From positions 1,881,486 through 1,945,485 of the forward strand of contig NZ_CP019434.1 of assembly GCF_001975725.1 (NCBI RefSeq): a stretch of DNA of 64,000 nt, in the 5' to 3' direction. Below, in pieces: positions 22,718 to 33,251 of this stretch (positions within the stretch are counted from its first letter, which is position 1; every line of letters starts with the position of its first letter). Below the pieces are notes generated by a model. That model was given only the letters and a program-made list of their open reading frames with translations, had not been told where the DNA came from and did not search any database. A program made the translations under genes and the position numbers. Source of the DNA: Acidihalobacter ferrooxydans. Lineage in GTDB: Bacteria; Pseudomonadota; Gammaproteobacteria; DSM-5130; Acidihalobacteraceae.

Positions 22718-25700
22718 GTGACGCAGTCCGCTCACATTCGCATCCACGGGGCGCGCCAGAACAATCTCAAGCACCTCGATCTGGAGCTGCCGCTGGCCGA
22801 GTTGATCGTGGTCACCGGTGTGTCCGGTTCGGGCAAGTCCTCGCTCGCCTTCGACACCGTGTACGCCGAGGGTCAGCGGCGCTATGTCGAGACCTTCTCG
22901 CCGTATGCGCGGCAGTTTCTGGAGCGTATGGACAAACCGGCGGTGGATCGTGTCGAGGGCATTCCGCCAGCCATCGCCATCGACCAGACCAACCCGGTGC
23001 GCACCTCGCGTTCAACGGTCGGCACCATGACCGAGCTGAACGATCACCTCAAGCTGCTCTTCGCGCGCGCGGCGCATCTGTATTGCCGTGGCTGCGGGCA
23101 AGAAGTGCGACGTGATACGCCAGAGTCGATCTCCGCCCGGCTGTTCGACGAAGCCGGTCAGGACGAGCCGCTGCTGATGGTCTGCTTCGGCATTTCCGTA
23201 CCGGAGAATTTCTCTGCTGCCGAGGTCGAAGGCTACCTCGAGCAACAGGGCTACACGCGTATGCACAATCGCGCCGGCGCGTGCATCGAAGTCGTGCAGG
23301 ATCGCCTGCGGCTCAACGAGGACAATCACGGGCGTCTGCTCGAAGCGCTGGAAACCGCGCTGCTGCGGGGGCAGGGCCATCTGACGGTCTATCGGCTCAA
23401 CGAGCAGCGCGAGGCCGGCGAGGCGCGGCGTTTTTCCGCCGCACTGCACTGTGCCACCTGCGACATCGATTACGCCGAGCCGACACCCAACCACTTCTCC
23501 TTCAACTCGCCGGTCGGCGCCTGCGACACCTGCCGCGGCTTCGGGCGGGTCATCGGCATCGACTACCGTATGGTGATCCCGGATGAGAGCAAGACCCTGG
23601 CCGAGGGCGCAATCAAGCCCTGGCAGACGCAGAGCTACGCCGAGGTGCAGGGCGATCTGCTGCGCTTCGCGCGCACGTCCGGTATTCCCATCGACGTGCC
23701 CTGGCGCGAGCTGAGCGACGCCCAGCGGCGCTGGGTGATCGCCGGCGAGGGCGACTGGGACGACGGCGTGTGGTACGGCGCCGAGCGCTTCTTCGCCTGG
23801 CTGGAGAGCAAGAGCTACAAGATGCACATCCGCGTGCTGCTGTCGAAGTACCGCAGCTACGACGATTGCCCCGACTGCGGCGGCGCGCGGCTCAAGACCG
23901 ACAGTCTGCTCTGGCGTCTGGGCGGGCGCGACGAGGCGGATGCCGTGCTCGACCCGGCTCAGCGTTTCCGTCCGCATGGTGTCGATCTCGACGACGGCAC
24001 TCTGCGTGCGCTGCCCGGCCTCAACGTGCACGACCTCATGCGTCTGCCGCTGGCGCGCTGCCGTGCATTCTTCGCCGCGCTGCGCCTGCCGACACCGCTG
24101 GATCAGGCGACCGATCTGCTGCTGGGTGAAATCCGTGCGCGGCTCGCCTATCTGAATGAGGTCGGGCTGAGTTATCTCAGTCTCGACCGGCAGTCGCGCA
24201 CGCTATCGGGCGGCGAAGTGCAGCGCATCAACCTCACCACCGCGCTGGGCACCTCGCTGGTCAACACGCTGTTCGTGCTCGACGAGCCCAGCATCGGCCT
24301 GCATCCGCGCGATATCGACCGCGTGGTCGGCGTGCTGCGCCGGCTGCGCGACGCCGGCAACACGCTGCTGGTCGTCGAGCACGACCCGCAGATCATGTTC
24401 GCCGCCGACCGGCTGCTGGACATGGGGCCGGGACCGGGCGAGCAGGGCGGGGAGGTGGTGTTTTTCGGTCCACCTAGCGAACTGAACACCGCGACCGGAT
24501 CGCTCACTGCAGACTATCTTGCCGGCCGGCGCGCGGTCAGTGCGGAGGCTTCGCATGTCGATAGTGAGATAGCCGACTGGCTTGAAATCCTCGGCGCGGC
24601 CGCGCACAACCTGCGCGACATCGATGTGCGCATTCCGCTCGGCCGCCTGGTATGCGTCACCGGCGTGTCCGGTTCGGGCAAGTCCACGCTGATCGGCGAC
24701 GTGCTTTATCCCGCGCTGATGGCGCATTTCGGCAAGCCGCAGGAAAAGCCGGGGGCGCATCGCGAGATTCGCGGCATCAACGCCATCGACGGTGTCGTCC
24801 TGGTCGACCAGAGCCCCATCGGCAAAACCGCACGCTCCAATCCGGCGAGCTATGTCGGCGCCTTCGATGCGATTCGCAAGCGCTTCGCCGCCGACCCGCT
24901 GGCGCGTGAGCGTGGTTACGCGGCCGGCACCTTCAGCTTTAACTCCGGCAACGGGCGCTGCCCGAGCTGCGCGGGTTCGGGTTTCGAGCACGTCGAGATG
25001 CAGTTTCTGTCCGATGTCTATCTGCGCTGCCCGGACTGCGACGGCCGACGATACCGGGCGCCAGTGCTCGATGTGCGCCTGCACGGCCTGGACCGCGAGC
25101 AGGCACTCTCGGTCGCCGATGTGCTGGATCTGACGGTCGCCGAAGCCATGGCGTTCTTCGCCGACGCGCCCGACGTGCTGCACGCGCTGGCGCCGCTGGC
25201 CGCGGTCGGGCTGGACTATCTGCGTCTGGGCCAGCCGGTGCCGACGCTGTCGGGCGGCGGGGCGCAGCGTCTGAAGCTGGCTAAACACCTCACGGGTACC
25301 GAATCCGGTCATCAGTTGTTCCTGTTCGACGAACCCACTACCGGCCTGCACTTCGAGGACATCGCCCGCTTGCTGACGGCGTTCCGTCGCCTGCTTGCGC
25401 AAGGTCATTCGCTGGTGGTGATCGAACACAATCTGGACGTGATGCGCGCCGCGGACTGGCTCATCGACCTCGGTCCCGAAGGCGGGGAGGGCGGCGGTCG
25501 CCTGATTGCCGCCGGGCCGCCGCAGGCGCTCATCGAGTGCGCGCAATCACACACCGGCGCCGCGCTACGCGATTACGACGCCGCCCTGGCCCGGCTGTGG
25601 CGGACACCCGTCGCCGCGCAAGCCGCGCCCGCGTCCGCGTCCGACGGCGCTATCCGAATCCGCAATGCCCGCGAGCACAATCTCAAGGGCGTGGATCTGG

Positions 25701-28252
25701 CTATCCCGCGCGAGCGCTTCACCGTCATCACCGGCGTTTCCGGCTCGGGCAAGAGCACGATCGCCTTCGATATTCTGTTCAACGAAGGCCAGCGGCGTTA
25801 TCTCGAATCGCTCAACGCCTATGCACGCCAGTTCGTACAGCCCGCATCGCGCCCCGAAGTCGATGCCGTCACCGGCATTCCGCCGACGGTCGCCATCGAA
25901 CAGCGCACCAGTCGCGGTGGACGCAAGAGCACCGTCGCCACCCTGACCGAAATCCACCATTTTCTGCGCCTGCTGTTCGTCAAGCTTGGCACGCAGTACT
26001 GTCCCGATTGCGACATTCCCATCGAACCGCAGACGCCGGAGGCAATCCTGGCGCGCCTGCTGCGCGACCAACGCGGGCGCCAGCTGCACCTGTATGCCCC
26101 GCTGATCAGCGGCCGCAAGGGCATCTACACCGAACTCGCACACTGGGCAGCCGCGCGCGGCCACGGCGCATTGCGCGTGGACGGCGCGTTGCTGCCGACC
26201 GATCCCTGGCCAAAACTCAAGCGTTATCAGGAACACGACATCGATCTGCCGGTCGGCGCAACCATCGCCGACGCCAAACACGAACGCGAACTTGCCGAGC
26301 TGATCGCGCGGGCGCTGGACTACGGCAAGGGCCTGCTCAAGGTGGCAGTCCAGGGCCGCGACGGGGAAATCACCTTTTCCACCGAGCGCGCCTGCCCCGG
26401 CTGCGGACGCAGTTTCGAGCCGCTCGATCCGCGCCTGTTCTCCTACAACTCCAATCGCGGCTGGTGCGAACGCTGCTTCGGCACCGGCACGCAGCTCAAG
26501 GGCTTCGATGCCGAACAGACGGGCGAGGAGGGTGCCTGGAACGCCGGCTACGAAGGCGAGGAACATGTTTGTCCCGCCTGCCACGGCCAGCGCCTGAACC
26601 CGCAAGCGCTGGCCGTGCGCCTGCACGATCATTCCATCGCGCAGTACAGCGCCCTGCCCGTGACGGCCGCGACGCAGGCCTTCGAGCGCATGACGCCGCA
26701 GGGCCGCGAGGCCGACATCGCCCGCGACATCCTGCCGGAAATCCGCAGTCGGCTGGCTTTTCTGCAGGAAGTCGGATTGGGCTATCTGGCGCTCGACCGC
26801 GCCGCGCCGACGCTGTCCGGCGGCGAAGCGCAGCGCATCCGCCTCGCCGCGCAGCTCGGCTCCAATCTGCGCGGCGTCTGTTACATCCTCGACGAGCCGA
26901 CCATCGGCCTGCACCCGCGCGATAACCGCCTGCTGCTCGATACGCTGCATGCCCTGCAGCGCAAGGGCAACACCGTAGTCGTGGTCGAGCACGACGAAGA
27001 CACCATTCGCGGCGCGGATCACCTCATCGACATCGGTCCCGGCGCGGGTTCGCGCGGCGGTCGGCTCGTCGCGCAGGGCGATCTGGCCGAACTGCTGCGC
27101 CATGGCGAATCGCAGACCGCGCGTTGTCTGGCCGAACCCATGCGTCATCCGCTCTATCCGCGGCGCACCTTCGCGCCGGAGCAGGATAGTGCGCTCGTCA
27201 TCGGCGGGGCCGCACTGAACAATCTGCGCAACGTGAATGTACACATTCCGCTGCGGCGGCTGGTATGCGTCACCGGCGTGTCCGGCTCAGGCAAGTCAAC
27301 CCTGGTGCGCGAAGTCGTGCACGGCAATCTGCGCCGTCTGCTCGCCCGTCAGGGCAAACGCGGCCGCAAGCCGACATTGCAGGGCTGTACGCGCCTCGAC
27401 GGTTATGCCGATTTACTGCGCGTGCTGGAAGTCGATCAGACACCGATCGGCCGTACACCGCGTTCCTGCCCAGCTACTTACGTTGGATTCTTCGACCAGA
27501 TTCGCAAGTTGTTTGCCCAGTTGCCAGAGGCGCGTATCCGCGCCTATACCGCCGGGCGGTTCTCATTCAACAGCGGTGGCGGGCGCTGTCCGGCCTGCGA
27601 AGGGCAGGGCATGCGCCGCGTGGAAATGAGCTTCCTGCCCGACGTAGTGATGCCCTGCGAGGTCTGTGGCGGCGCGCGGTACAACACCGAGACCCTGGCC
27701 GTGCGCTACAAGGACCGCAGCATCGCCGACGTGCTGGCAATGAGCGTCGACGAGGCGCTGGCGTTCTTCAGCGCGCAGCCGCCGATTCATCGCGCGCTGG
27801 CATTGCTCCACGACGTCGGTCTGGGTTACCTGACGCTCGGCCAGCCCAGCCCCACGTTATCCGGCGGCGAAGCGCAGCGCATTAAGCTGGTCACAGAACT
27901 GGCCAAGGCCGCGCCGGCGCGCGGGCGCAAGGCGGAAGCCGGCACGCTCTATATCCTCGACGAGCCGACCGTGGGCCTGCACATGGCCGATGTGGAACGG
28001 CTGGTTCATGTGCTGCAACGTCTGGTCGAAGCGGGCAATTCGGTGATCGTTATCGAGCATAATCTCGACGTGGTCGCCGAGGCGGACTGGATCGTCGATA
28101 TGGGGCCGGAGGGCGGCGACGGCGGCGGACGCGTCGTCGCGCAGGGCACGCCAGAGCGGTTGGCGCGACGCAAAAAAAGCTCGCACACCGGACGCCTGCT
28201 CGGCGCGTTCCTGGCCACCCGCAAGACAGGCGCTATAACGGAGACAAACTGA
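22718..28252 (+). CDS. uvrA: Double-length fused excinuclease subunit UvrA
   Basis: This is an ATP-dependent DNA-damage sensor related to UvrA but about twice the normal length (1844 residues). It contains two complete UvrA units in tandem. Four Walker A motifs of type GVSGSGKS begin near residues 34, 649, 1006 and 1521. Four signature motifs are present: [24 protein letters not shown] and LSGGEAQR. Zinc-finger cysteine pairs occur in both halves (for example CPSCAGSG and CPDCDGRR, then CPACEGQG and CEVCGGAR). The second signature in the N-terminal unit has Gly for Glu. The GTG at 22718 follows AAGGTGG and is preferred to upstream frames. It overlaps the next gene by one base. Confidence 0.93.
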   Translation: MTQSAHIRIHGARQNNLKHLDLELPLAELIVVTGVSGSGKSSLAFDTVYAEGQRRYVETFSPYARQFLERMDKPAVDRVEGIPPAIAIDQTNPVRTSRSTVGTMTELNDHLKLLFARAAHLYCRGCGQEVRRDTPESISARLFDEAGQDEPLLMVCFGISVPENFSAAEVEGYLEQQGYTRMHNRAGACIEVVQDRLRLNEDNHGRLLEALETALLRGQGHLTVYRLNEQREAGEARRFSAALHCATCDIDYAEPTPNHFSFNSPVGACDTCRGFGRVIGIDYRMVIPDESKTLAEGAIKPWQTQSYAEVQGDLLRFARTSGIPIDVPWRELSDAQRRWVIAGEGDWDDGVWYGAERFFAWLESKSYKMHIRVLLSKYRSYDDCPDCGGARLKTDSLLWRLGGRDEADAVLDPAQRFRPHGVDLDDGTLRALPGLNVHDLMRLPLARCRAFFAALRLPTPLDQATDLLLGEIRARLAYLNEVGLSYLSLDRQSRTLSGGEVQRINLTTALGTSLVNTLFVLDEPSIGLHPRDIDRVVGVLRRLRDAGNTLLVVEHDPQIMFAADRLLDMGPGPGEQGGEVVFFGPPSELNTATGSLTADYLAGRRAVSAEASHVDSEIADWLEILGAAAHNLRDIDVRIPLGRLVCVTGVSGSGKSTLIGDVLYPALMAHFGKPQEKPGAHREIRGINAIDGVVLVDQSPIGKTARSNPASYVGAFDAIRKRFAADPLARERGYAAGTFSFNSGNGRCPSCAGSGFEHVEMQFLSDVYLRCPDCDGRRYRAPVLDVRLHGLDREQALSVADVLDLTVAEAMAFFADAPDVLHALAPLAAVGLDYLRLGQPVPTLSGGGAQRLKLAKHLTGTESGHQLFLFDEPTTGLHFEDIARLLTAFRRLLAQGHSLVVIEHNLDVMRAADWLIDLGPEGGEGGGRLIAAGPPQALIECAQSHTGAALRDYDAALARLWRTPVAAQAAPASASDGAIRIRNAREHNLKGVDLAIPRERFTVITGVSGSGKSTIAFDILFNEGQRRYLESLNAYARQFVQPASRPEVDAVTGIPPTVAIEQRTSRGGRKSTVATLTEIHHFLRLLFVKLGTQYCPDCDIPIEPQTPEAILARLLRDQRGRQLHLYAPLISGRKGIYTELAHWAAARGHGALRVDGALLPTDPWPKLKRYQEHDIDLPVGATIADAKHERELAELIARALDYGKGLLKVAVQGRDGEITFSTERACPGCGRSFEPLDPRLFSYNSNRGWCERCFGTGTQLKGFDAEQTGEEGAWNAGYEGEEHVCPACHGQRLNPQALAVRLHDHSIAQYSALPVTAATQAFERMTPQGREADIARDILPEIRSRLAFLQEVGLGYLALDRAAPTLSGGEAQRIRLAAQLGSNLRGVCYILDEPTIGLHPRDNRLLLDTLHALQRKGNTVVVVEHDEDTIRGADHLIDIGPGAGSRGGRLVAQGDLAELLRHGESQTARCLAEPMRHPLYPRRTFAPEQDSALVIGGAALNNLRNVNVHIPLRRLVCVTGVSGSGKSTLVREVVHGNLRRLLARQGKRGRKPTLQGCTRLDGYADLLRVLEVDQTPIGRTPRSCPATYVGFFDQIRKLFAQLPEARIRAYTAGRFSFNSGGGRCPACEGQGMRRVEMSFLPDVVMPCEVCGGARYNTETLAVRYKDRSIADVLAMSVDEALAFFSAQPPIHRALALLHDVGLGYLTLGQPSPTLSGGEAQRIKLVTELAKAAPARGRKAEAGTLYILDEPTVGLHMADVERLVHVLQRLVEAGNSVIVIEHNLDVVAEADWIVDMGPEGGDGGGRVVAQGTPERLARRKKSSHTGRLLGAFLATRKTGAITETN

Positions 28253-28863
28253 TGTATCTGCCTGAACATTTCAAGGAAAACGATGCGCAGCGCATTACAG
28301 CGCTGCTCCGGGAGTACCCCTTCGCGGAACTGGTGACGGTGCGCAACGGCGCGCCGCAGATCACGCACCTGCCGCTGCTGTACAGCGAAGATGCCGCCGG
28401 GCACGGCTGGCTGCACGGCCATGTCGCGCGGGACAATCCGCAGTGGCGCGATCTGGCGGCAGGAGGTCAGGCGCTGGCTGTGTTCAACGGTCCGCACGCC
28501 TATATTTCACCACGTTATTATGAGAAGGACGGCGTGCCGACCTGGAACTACGCGGTCGCACACGTCCGCGGTCGCGGCGAACTGCTCGAGGACCGTCAAG
28601 CCTTGTCTGATCTGCTGGACCGTTTGACTGCGACTTTCGAGGCCGAAGCCGGGGCTGCGGCCTGGCGCTGGCGCGACTACGCGGAACGTTTCGACGGCAT
28701 GCTCGATCACATCGTCGGTTTCGTCATTGCGGTGGAAAGCATCGAGGCGAAATTCAAATTAGGGCAGAACCGCGCCGAGGTCGATCAACGCAAGGTGCGA
28801 GAGAAGCTGACTGCTTCAGCCGATACCGGCGAGCAGGCATTGGGGCTTATAATGAGGATATGA
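28252..28863 (+). CDS. FMN-binding negative regulator, PaiB family
   Basis: This 203-residue protein matches the PaiB/FMN-binding split-barrel family. It starts [15 protein letters not shown], and the conserved WNYAVAHVRGRGELLED segment and the C-terminal KFKLGQNRAEVDQRKV motif are present. In Bacillus PaiB affects sporulation and protease genes; in proteobacteria it more likely acts in flavin- or polyamine-linked detoxification. The ATG overlaps the uvrA stop (TGATG), so it is translationally coupled. Confidence 0.88.
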   Translation: MYLPEHFKENDAQRITALLREYPFAELVTVRNGAPQITHLPLLYSEDAAGHGWLHGHVARDNPQWRDLAAGGQALAVFNGPHAYISPRYYEKDGVPTWNYAVAHVRGRGELLEDRQALSDLLDRLTATFEAEAGAAAWRWRDYAERFDGMLDHIVGFVIAVESIEAKFKLGQNRAEVDQRKVREKLTASADTGEQALGLIMRI

Positions 28864-28873
28864 TAAATCCCGA

Positions 28874-28901
28874 TAAAACAACCAGATGAATAATTGTTTT
28901 A
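28874..28901. terminator. Weak hairpin between convergent PaiB-like and aminotransferase genes
   Basis: TAAAACAA (28874-28881) and TTGTTTTA (28894-28901) form an 8-bp AT-rich stem ending in T's on both strands. It lies between two convergent genes. The low stem stability keeps confidence modest. Confidence 0.35.
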
Positions 28902-28909
28902 ACGTGAAT

Positions 28910-29782
28910 TCAAATCGTGGATTCGACGCATCGTGTATAAGCCGTCTGCAACGCGTCCGTGATCGGCCCCGGACAACGACGCATGCGACGCCCATCGATT
29001 TCTGCAACGGGGATTAACTCAGCGCCTGTGCCACTGAGCAGGCACTCATCGGCTGTGTAGAGATCGTAAAGATTCAGCGTGCATTCGGCATGCGCAATAC
29101 CGAGCTCTGCGGCAAGCTCCAGAATCACTTCACGCGTAATCCCTTCCAGCGCACCATCGGTCACCGGCGGCGTCAGCAGGCGACCGTCACGCACGACGAA
29201 GATATTGTCCGTCGTACCTTCGGTGACATGGCCCTGCGCGTTGAGCAGCACGGCTTCGTCCGCGCCCACGTTGTTGGCTTCGATGCGCGCCAGGATGTGG
29301 TTCAGGTAGTTCAGGCTCTTGATGCGCGGGTCGAGGCCGTCCGCCGGCAGGCGGCGCGTCGCGGCGGTAATCAGGCGAGCGCCTTGCCGGCGGCGCTCCT
29401 CACTGATCAAGGCCAGACGATCTGCAATGACGAACATGCTGCCGTGCGCGCAACTGCGTGGATCGATGCCCAGGGCGCCTTCGCCACGCGTCACGACGAC
29501 GCGTACATAGCCGCTCGGTTCCGGATAGTGCTTTGCGAAATGCTCGATGACTTGCGCCAGTGTTTCGATGGAATAGGGCAGTTGCAACAAAATGGCAGCG
29601 GCAGAGCGTTGCAGACGCGCAAGGTGTTCGCTTAGACGGAATACACGTCGCCCATAAAAGCGGATCCCCTCGAACACGCCGTCACCGTATAGCAAGCCGT
29701 GATCGAACACGGAAATGCTGGCTTCAGCAGGGGATACGAACTGGCCATCCAGCCAGCACATCGAGCTTGCGTGATCAGTCAT
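28910..29782 (-). CDS. ilvE: Branched-chain amino acid aminotransferase (class IV)
   Basis: This fold-type IV PLP enzyme catalyses the last transamination of valine, leucine and isoleucine synthesis. The PLP lysine is Lys155 (DPRIKSLNYLN). Other family motifs are the N-terminal HGLLYGDGVFEGIR, EGTTDNIF and GTGAELIPV. The length of 290 residues is slightly short of E. coli IlvE (309). A D-amino-acid aminotransferase or aminodeoxychorismate lyase is less likely but possible within this family. Its ATG overlaps the stop of a doubtful small upstream frame. Confidence 0.85.
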   Translation of the reverse strand: MTDHASSMCWLDGQFVSPAEASISVFDHGLLYGDGVFEGIRFYGRRVFRLSEHLARLQRSAAAILLQLPYSIETLAQVIEHFAKHYPEPSGYVRVVVTRGEGALGIDPRSCAHGSMFVIADRLALISEERRRQGARLITAATRRLPADGLDPRIKSLNYLNHILARIEANNVGADEAVLLNAQGHVTEGTTDNIFVVRDGRLLTPPVTDGALEGITREVILELAAELGIAHAECTLNLYDLYTADECLLSGTGAELIPVAEIDGRRMRRCPGPITDALQTAYTRCVESTI

Positions 29783-30030
29783 GTCACCGAGACCTTAGCT
29801 TGAACCAGATAATCCAACGGCAGGACACCCTGAAGCGTCTCTCCGCGCCACAGGCCATCCGAGTTCAAAACGGATGGTCGGAGAAGCACAGATACACAGC
29901 TTTTGCGCGCCCGGCCTATCTCAGTGAACTCTATCAAGTTCGACGCGTACTTGTCAGACGCAGACGCCGTCTCGGAAACCTTACAGGCCACTCCGGCTGT
30001 ACAGAGTGTATCGCTGCTGCCCGGTGCCAT
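29779..30030 (-). CDS. Doubtful 83-residue reading frame before ilvE
   Basis: The frame begins MAPGSSDTLCTAGVACKVSE and matches no family I know. Its stop codon overlaps the ilvE ATG as ATGA, which suggests coupling. However, no ribosome-binding site precedes its ATG, and the 276-base gap may simply be non-coding. Confidence 0.22.
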   Translation of the reverse strand: MAPGSSDTLCTAGVACKVSETASASDKYASNLIEFTEIGRARKSCVSVLLRPSVLNSDGLWRGETLQGVLPLDYLVQAKVSVT

Positions 30031-30058
30031 CTGTACCGCATGTAACGCGACTCACGAA

Positions 30059-30955
30059 TCAGTCGGAAATTGGCTCTTTAAAGTCGTACAAACCTTGATC
30101 GCACTTCCAGCCGAGCCCGCATCCGGGGCAGTCCAGGCGGGATGCATCACGTTCGACCAGGGGAGTCGCGCAACTGGGGCAGGCAAAAAACTGACCCGCA
30201 GGCGCCCGCTCACCAGTATCCGGGGCCTTGTTGTGTACGAAAACGCTGGGTGAAAGATGCCCGAATCGACCCGTCCTCTGGATCAGGCTATCCATGCCGA
30301 CCAACCACTTGAGTGGCACGGTACGTTTCAGCAAAGGAACACGGAAATATGAAACCGATAATGCTTCGCCGACCTTGAAGCCGACATCCTGAAGCTGATT
30401 GCGGATCCAGTCCGGATGGAAGTCGTAATGCAGCGGCGCGAACTCGATGGGTTCTTTGTCGAACGGAGACCAGTTTTGTCTTTTCAGCGAATATCTGAGA
30501 ATCGCCTTCATATTCAGTTTGTTGGCATATTCCAGTATATAGTCTCCACGGGGTTGAATAATCCGGGCCATCTGGCGAAAAACAGCGATTGGGTCAGTCG
30601 CGTGGTGAAGCGACCGGACCTGGACTATCGTGTCGAACGCTCCCGATACAAACGGCATGTCGTACCAGTTTCCCGCCACGAATATATACCGCGGATCGTG
30701 CTGTAAATGCGCTTGCGCTTCGCGCAGCAATGAGCGCGAATAGTCGAACAACACGACTTTATCGTACCCGGTGTATTCATTTGAGAGGCGCCCGAACCCG
30801 GCGCCGATCTCGATCAGGCTCGAACCTCGCGCGGGAACCAGACGCTTCAACGCAACGCGTTCAACCAGGTCCTCATACTCACGACCCTGACCCTCCCAGA
30901 ACTGCGTGCGGTAGTCCGAGTTTTCGTAGTTACAAATCGGCTGTTTTTTCATCAT
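30059..30955 (-). CDS. SAM-dependent methyltransferase with C-terminal zinc ribbon
   Basis: This class I methyltransferase has motif I at residues 47-57 (LIEIGAGFGRL), an acidic loop (VVLFDYSRS) and a conserved motif-IV region (GAFDTIVQVRSLHH). The last 42 residues form a Trm112-like ribbon with CPSC and CPGC (Cys259, 262, 276, 279). The substrate is unknown; small-molecule, quinone or tRNA methylation are all possible. It lies alone on the minus strand, with repeat elements upstream. Confidence 0.82.
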   Translation of the reverse strand: MMKKQPICNYENSDYRTQFWEGQGREYEDLVERVALKRLVPARGSSLIEIGAGFGRLSNEYTGYDKVVLFDYSRSLLREAQAHLQHDPRYIFVAGNWYDMPFVSGAFDTIVQVRSLHHATDPIAVFRQMARIIQPRGDYILEYANKLNMKAILRYSLKRQNWSPFDKEPIEFAPLHYDFHPDWIRNQLQDVGFKVGEALSVSYFRVPLLKRTVPLKWLVGMDSLIQRTGRFGHLSPSVFVHNKAPDTGERAPAGQFFACPSCATPLVERDASRLDCPGCGLGWKCDQGLYDFKEPISD

Positions 30956-31062
30956 TCGGCAAGTATATAAAGTCTTAAGCGTAGAAAATCAGAATGTTAT
31001 TGGAATGTAATGCGTAGGTTGGGCGAGCGGCAGCTTTTATGGTGATGCTTGATGCCGCGCCC

Positions 31063-31131
31063 TTAACCCGGATCCGGATATTGCATAAATCTACACCGAT
31101 TCAGCACAAATTTATGCAACATCCGGGTTAA
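31063..31131. repeat. Hairpin element sharing the terminus of the 160-bp repeat
   Basis: The outer arms are TTAACCCGGAT (31063-31073) and ATCCGGGTTAA (31121-31131). The inner arms are TTGCATAAAT (31081-31090) and ATTTATGCAA (31110-31119). The right end ACATCCGGGT matches the right end of repeat copy C. It is non-coding, upstream of the methyltransferase gene. Confidence 0.7.
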
Positions 31132-31160
31132 TAAACGGCAATCCACTCATCTCAAGCCAT

Positions 31161-31240
31161 TAGGAGCCTTTCGGACGACGAAAAAGAGTGGGGAAATGAG
31201 CCCATTATCCCATCGCCTCAGCCGATTCTTTCGGCCCCTA
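31161..31240. repeat. Second dispersed repeat family, copy 2
   Basis: The termini TAGGAGCC and GGCCCCTA form an imperfect inverted repeat. The core TTATCCCATCGCC and CAGCCGATTCTTTC match copy 1 at 13092-13185. It starts 30 bases after the hairpin element at 31063-31131. Confidence 0.72.
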
Positions 31241-31352
31241 GTGCACAGAGGCGGGATATTACCACCGCCACGACTGAGTTGTGCGAAAACCGCTTAATCA
31301 CCAGCCTGCGACACCCATTCGCGACATGAGCATCGCCAGACAACCAAGGCTG

Positions 31353-31706
31353 TCAGTCGGCTATTTCGACATACAATACGCCGTCCTCAACCTTGATCGG
31401 ATAGGTCTGCAGGGCTTTTTCCTTGCGCACCACATTGAGCATTTGAATCCCTGGTGGGAAATTCGCCCAATCCATCACCTCGCCGGTACGAATATCGAAA
31501 CGGGCACGGTGCCAGGGGCATTGAATCAGCCGATCATCGAGAACCTTGCCCTTGGCGAGTGGCGCTTTTAAATGGGGGCAGGCCGCCTGCGTGGCATAGT
31601 AGCCATCGCGCAGCGCATAGACGGCAAGATTATGACCGCCAGCCTGACAAGCCTTGACCTGGTTTGATGGGAAGTCTGCCTCGTTGCCAATGCGATATCG
31701 ACTCAT
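31353..31706 (-). CDS. Rieske [2Fe-2S] ferredoxin-type protein
   Basis: This small soluble Rieske protein of 117 residues carries the cluster motif CxH-17-CxxH (ACPH with Cys43 and His45, QCPWH with Cys63 and His66). Such proteins pass electrons in oxygenase systems or nitrite-reductase-small-subunit-like roles. No oxygenase is next to it, so its partner is unknown. It follows fabV on the same strand with 235 bases between, so it probably has its own promoter. Confidence 0.88.
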   Translation of the reverse strand: MSRYRIGNEADFPSNQVKACQAGGHNLAVYALRDGYYATQAACPHLKAPLAKGKVLDDRLIQCPWHRARFDIRTGEVMDWANFPPGIQMLNVVRKEKALQTYPIKVEDGVLYVEIAD

Positions 31707-31941
31707 GATTTCATGCTCCTTGACTGTAGACCGTGCCGGTATTCATGCGGCTGTCGGGTTGACGTTCAGCCACACCACCACGGGAATTCTACGCCTTCTG
31801 CAGACAGAATCTTTGCTCAGGGGCCAGCAGCCGCCACCGATCCGCGAACACGATCAGCCGATTGCGGGCACAGGGCCACCTATCGATCGCACTACCCTAG
31901 TTCGCATAATCAATATTATGTTAAATAATAGAAGTGCGTAC

Positions 31942-33132
31942 TTAAATATCGATAACGTTGAACGCAACCTCAGGACTGACTTCAGCCGTATAGTCCACGC
32001 CACTGAAGCCAAAGCCGAACAGCTTGAGAAATTCGGCTTTGTATGATGCGTAATCCGTGCTCTCAAAGACGTTGTCACTAGTCACTTGTGGCCAAAGTGC
32101 GCGACAGCGCTCCTGGATGTCTTCACGCAGTTCCCAATCGTCCATACGCAGGCGAGCGTCCTCATCGGTGACTGCCCCCGAACCGTACAGCCCCGTCAGG
32201 AAAAGTCGGTCGATCTGTTCGATGCACCCTTCGTGAAGTCCACCGTCTTTCATCACTTTCATCACAATGGACAGGTACAGGGGCATCATGGGAATCGCGG
32301 CCGAAGCCTGCGTCACGACAGATTTCAGCATGCTGACGCAGGCGCGCCCCCCCTTCTCGCTCAGTTGCGCATTGATCGCATGAGCCGCTCTGTCGAGGTC
32401 CTGTTTGGCGCGCCCTAATGCGCCGTGCCAATAGATCGGCCAGGTAATATCGGTGCCGATATAGCTGTACGCGGTGCTTTGACAACCGTCTGCGAGCACG
32501 CCGGCTTCGCTCAGTGCCGACATCCACAGTTCCCAATCCTGTCCGCCCATGACTTTGATAGTGGCCTGGATTTCCGCTTCGGTGGCCGGTTCGATTTCTG
32601 CTTCCATCACGGTGTCGCGATTGGTATCGATGGCGTGGGCGCGAAATGGTGCGCCAATGGGTTTGAGCGCCGAGCGGACAATTTCGCCGGTGTCCGGCAT
32701 CTTGCGCACCGGGGATGCCAGTGAATAGATCACCAGATCAATCTGGCCCAGATCGGCCTTGATGAGATCGATGGTTTTGGCTTTCGCTTCCGCGGAAAAT
32801 GCATCGCCGTTCAAACTTTTGGCATACAGGCCCGCATCGTGCGCGAAACGCTCGAATGCCGCGGCGTTGTACCATCCGGCCGTCCCGGTTTTTTTCTCGG
32901 TACCGGGGCGCTCGAAGAACACGCCAAGCGTGGCCGCACCTGCTCCGAACGCCGCGGTGATTCGGGAAGCAAGCCCGTAGCCGCTGGATGAGCCGATGAT
33001 GAGGACGCGTTTGGGGCCGTCACTTAACGGATGCTGTTTTACGTAGTCGATCTGTTCGCGCACATGCGCGGCGCATCCGGTGGGGTGTGCTGTGGTGCAG
33101 ATGAATCCACGAATTTTTGGCTCAATAATCAT
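31942..33132 (-). CDS. fabV: Enoyl-ACP reductase FabV (trans-2-enoyl-CoA reductase family)
   Basis: This 396-residue NAD(P)H-dependent enzyme reduces trans-2-enoyl-ACP in the last step of each fatty acid elongation cycle. The nucleotide-binding loop is [17 protein letters not shown]. The FabV-type active-site pair Tyr-8-Lys is seen in [10 protein letters not shown], longer-spaced than in FabI. FabV enzymes are known to be much less sensitive to triclosan than FabI. It is likely single-transcribed. Confidence 0.94.
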   Translation of the reverse strand: MIIEPKIRGFICTTAHPTGCAAHVREQIDYVKQHPLSDGPKRVLIIGSSSGYGLASRITAAFGAGAATLGVFFERPGTEKKTGTAGWYNAAAFERFAHDAGLYAKSLNGDAFSAEAKAKTIDLIKADLGQIDLVIYSLASPVRKMPDTGEIVRSALKPIGAPFRAHAIDTNRDTVMEAEIEPATEAEIQATIKVMGGQDWELWMSALSEAGVLADGCQSTAYSYIGTDITWPIYWHGALGRAKQDLDRAAHAINAQLSEKGGRACVSMLKSVVTQASAAIPMMPLYLSIVMKVMKDGGLHEGCIEQIDRLFLTGLYGSGAVTDEDARLRMDDWELREDIQERCRALWPQVTSDNVFESTDYASYKAEFLKLFGFGFSGVDYTAEVSPEVAFNVIDI

Positions 33133-33251
33133 ATGAATCAGGTCTCTTCGGCAGAACTTGAAGCCGCGGCGATAACGGCCGCGTCAGGTGGTGATCGGGC
33201 ATTTTAACGGATTGAATCTAACGATTGACCAAGGCGAGGCGCTGTGTGCGA

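Noticed and set aside
22332-22721. 129-codon plus-strand frame before uvrA
   Set aside because: No family resemblance, no ribosome-binding site seen, and overlapped by an equally open minus-strand frame.
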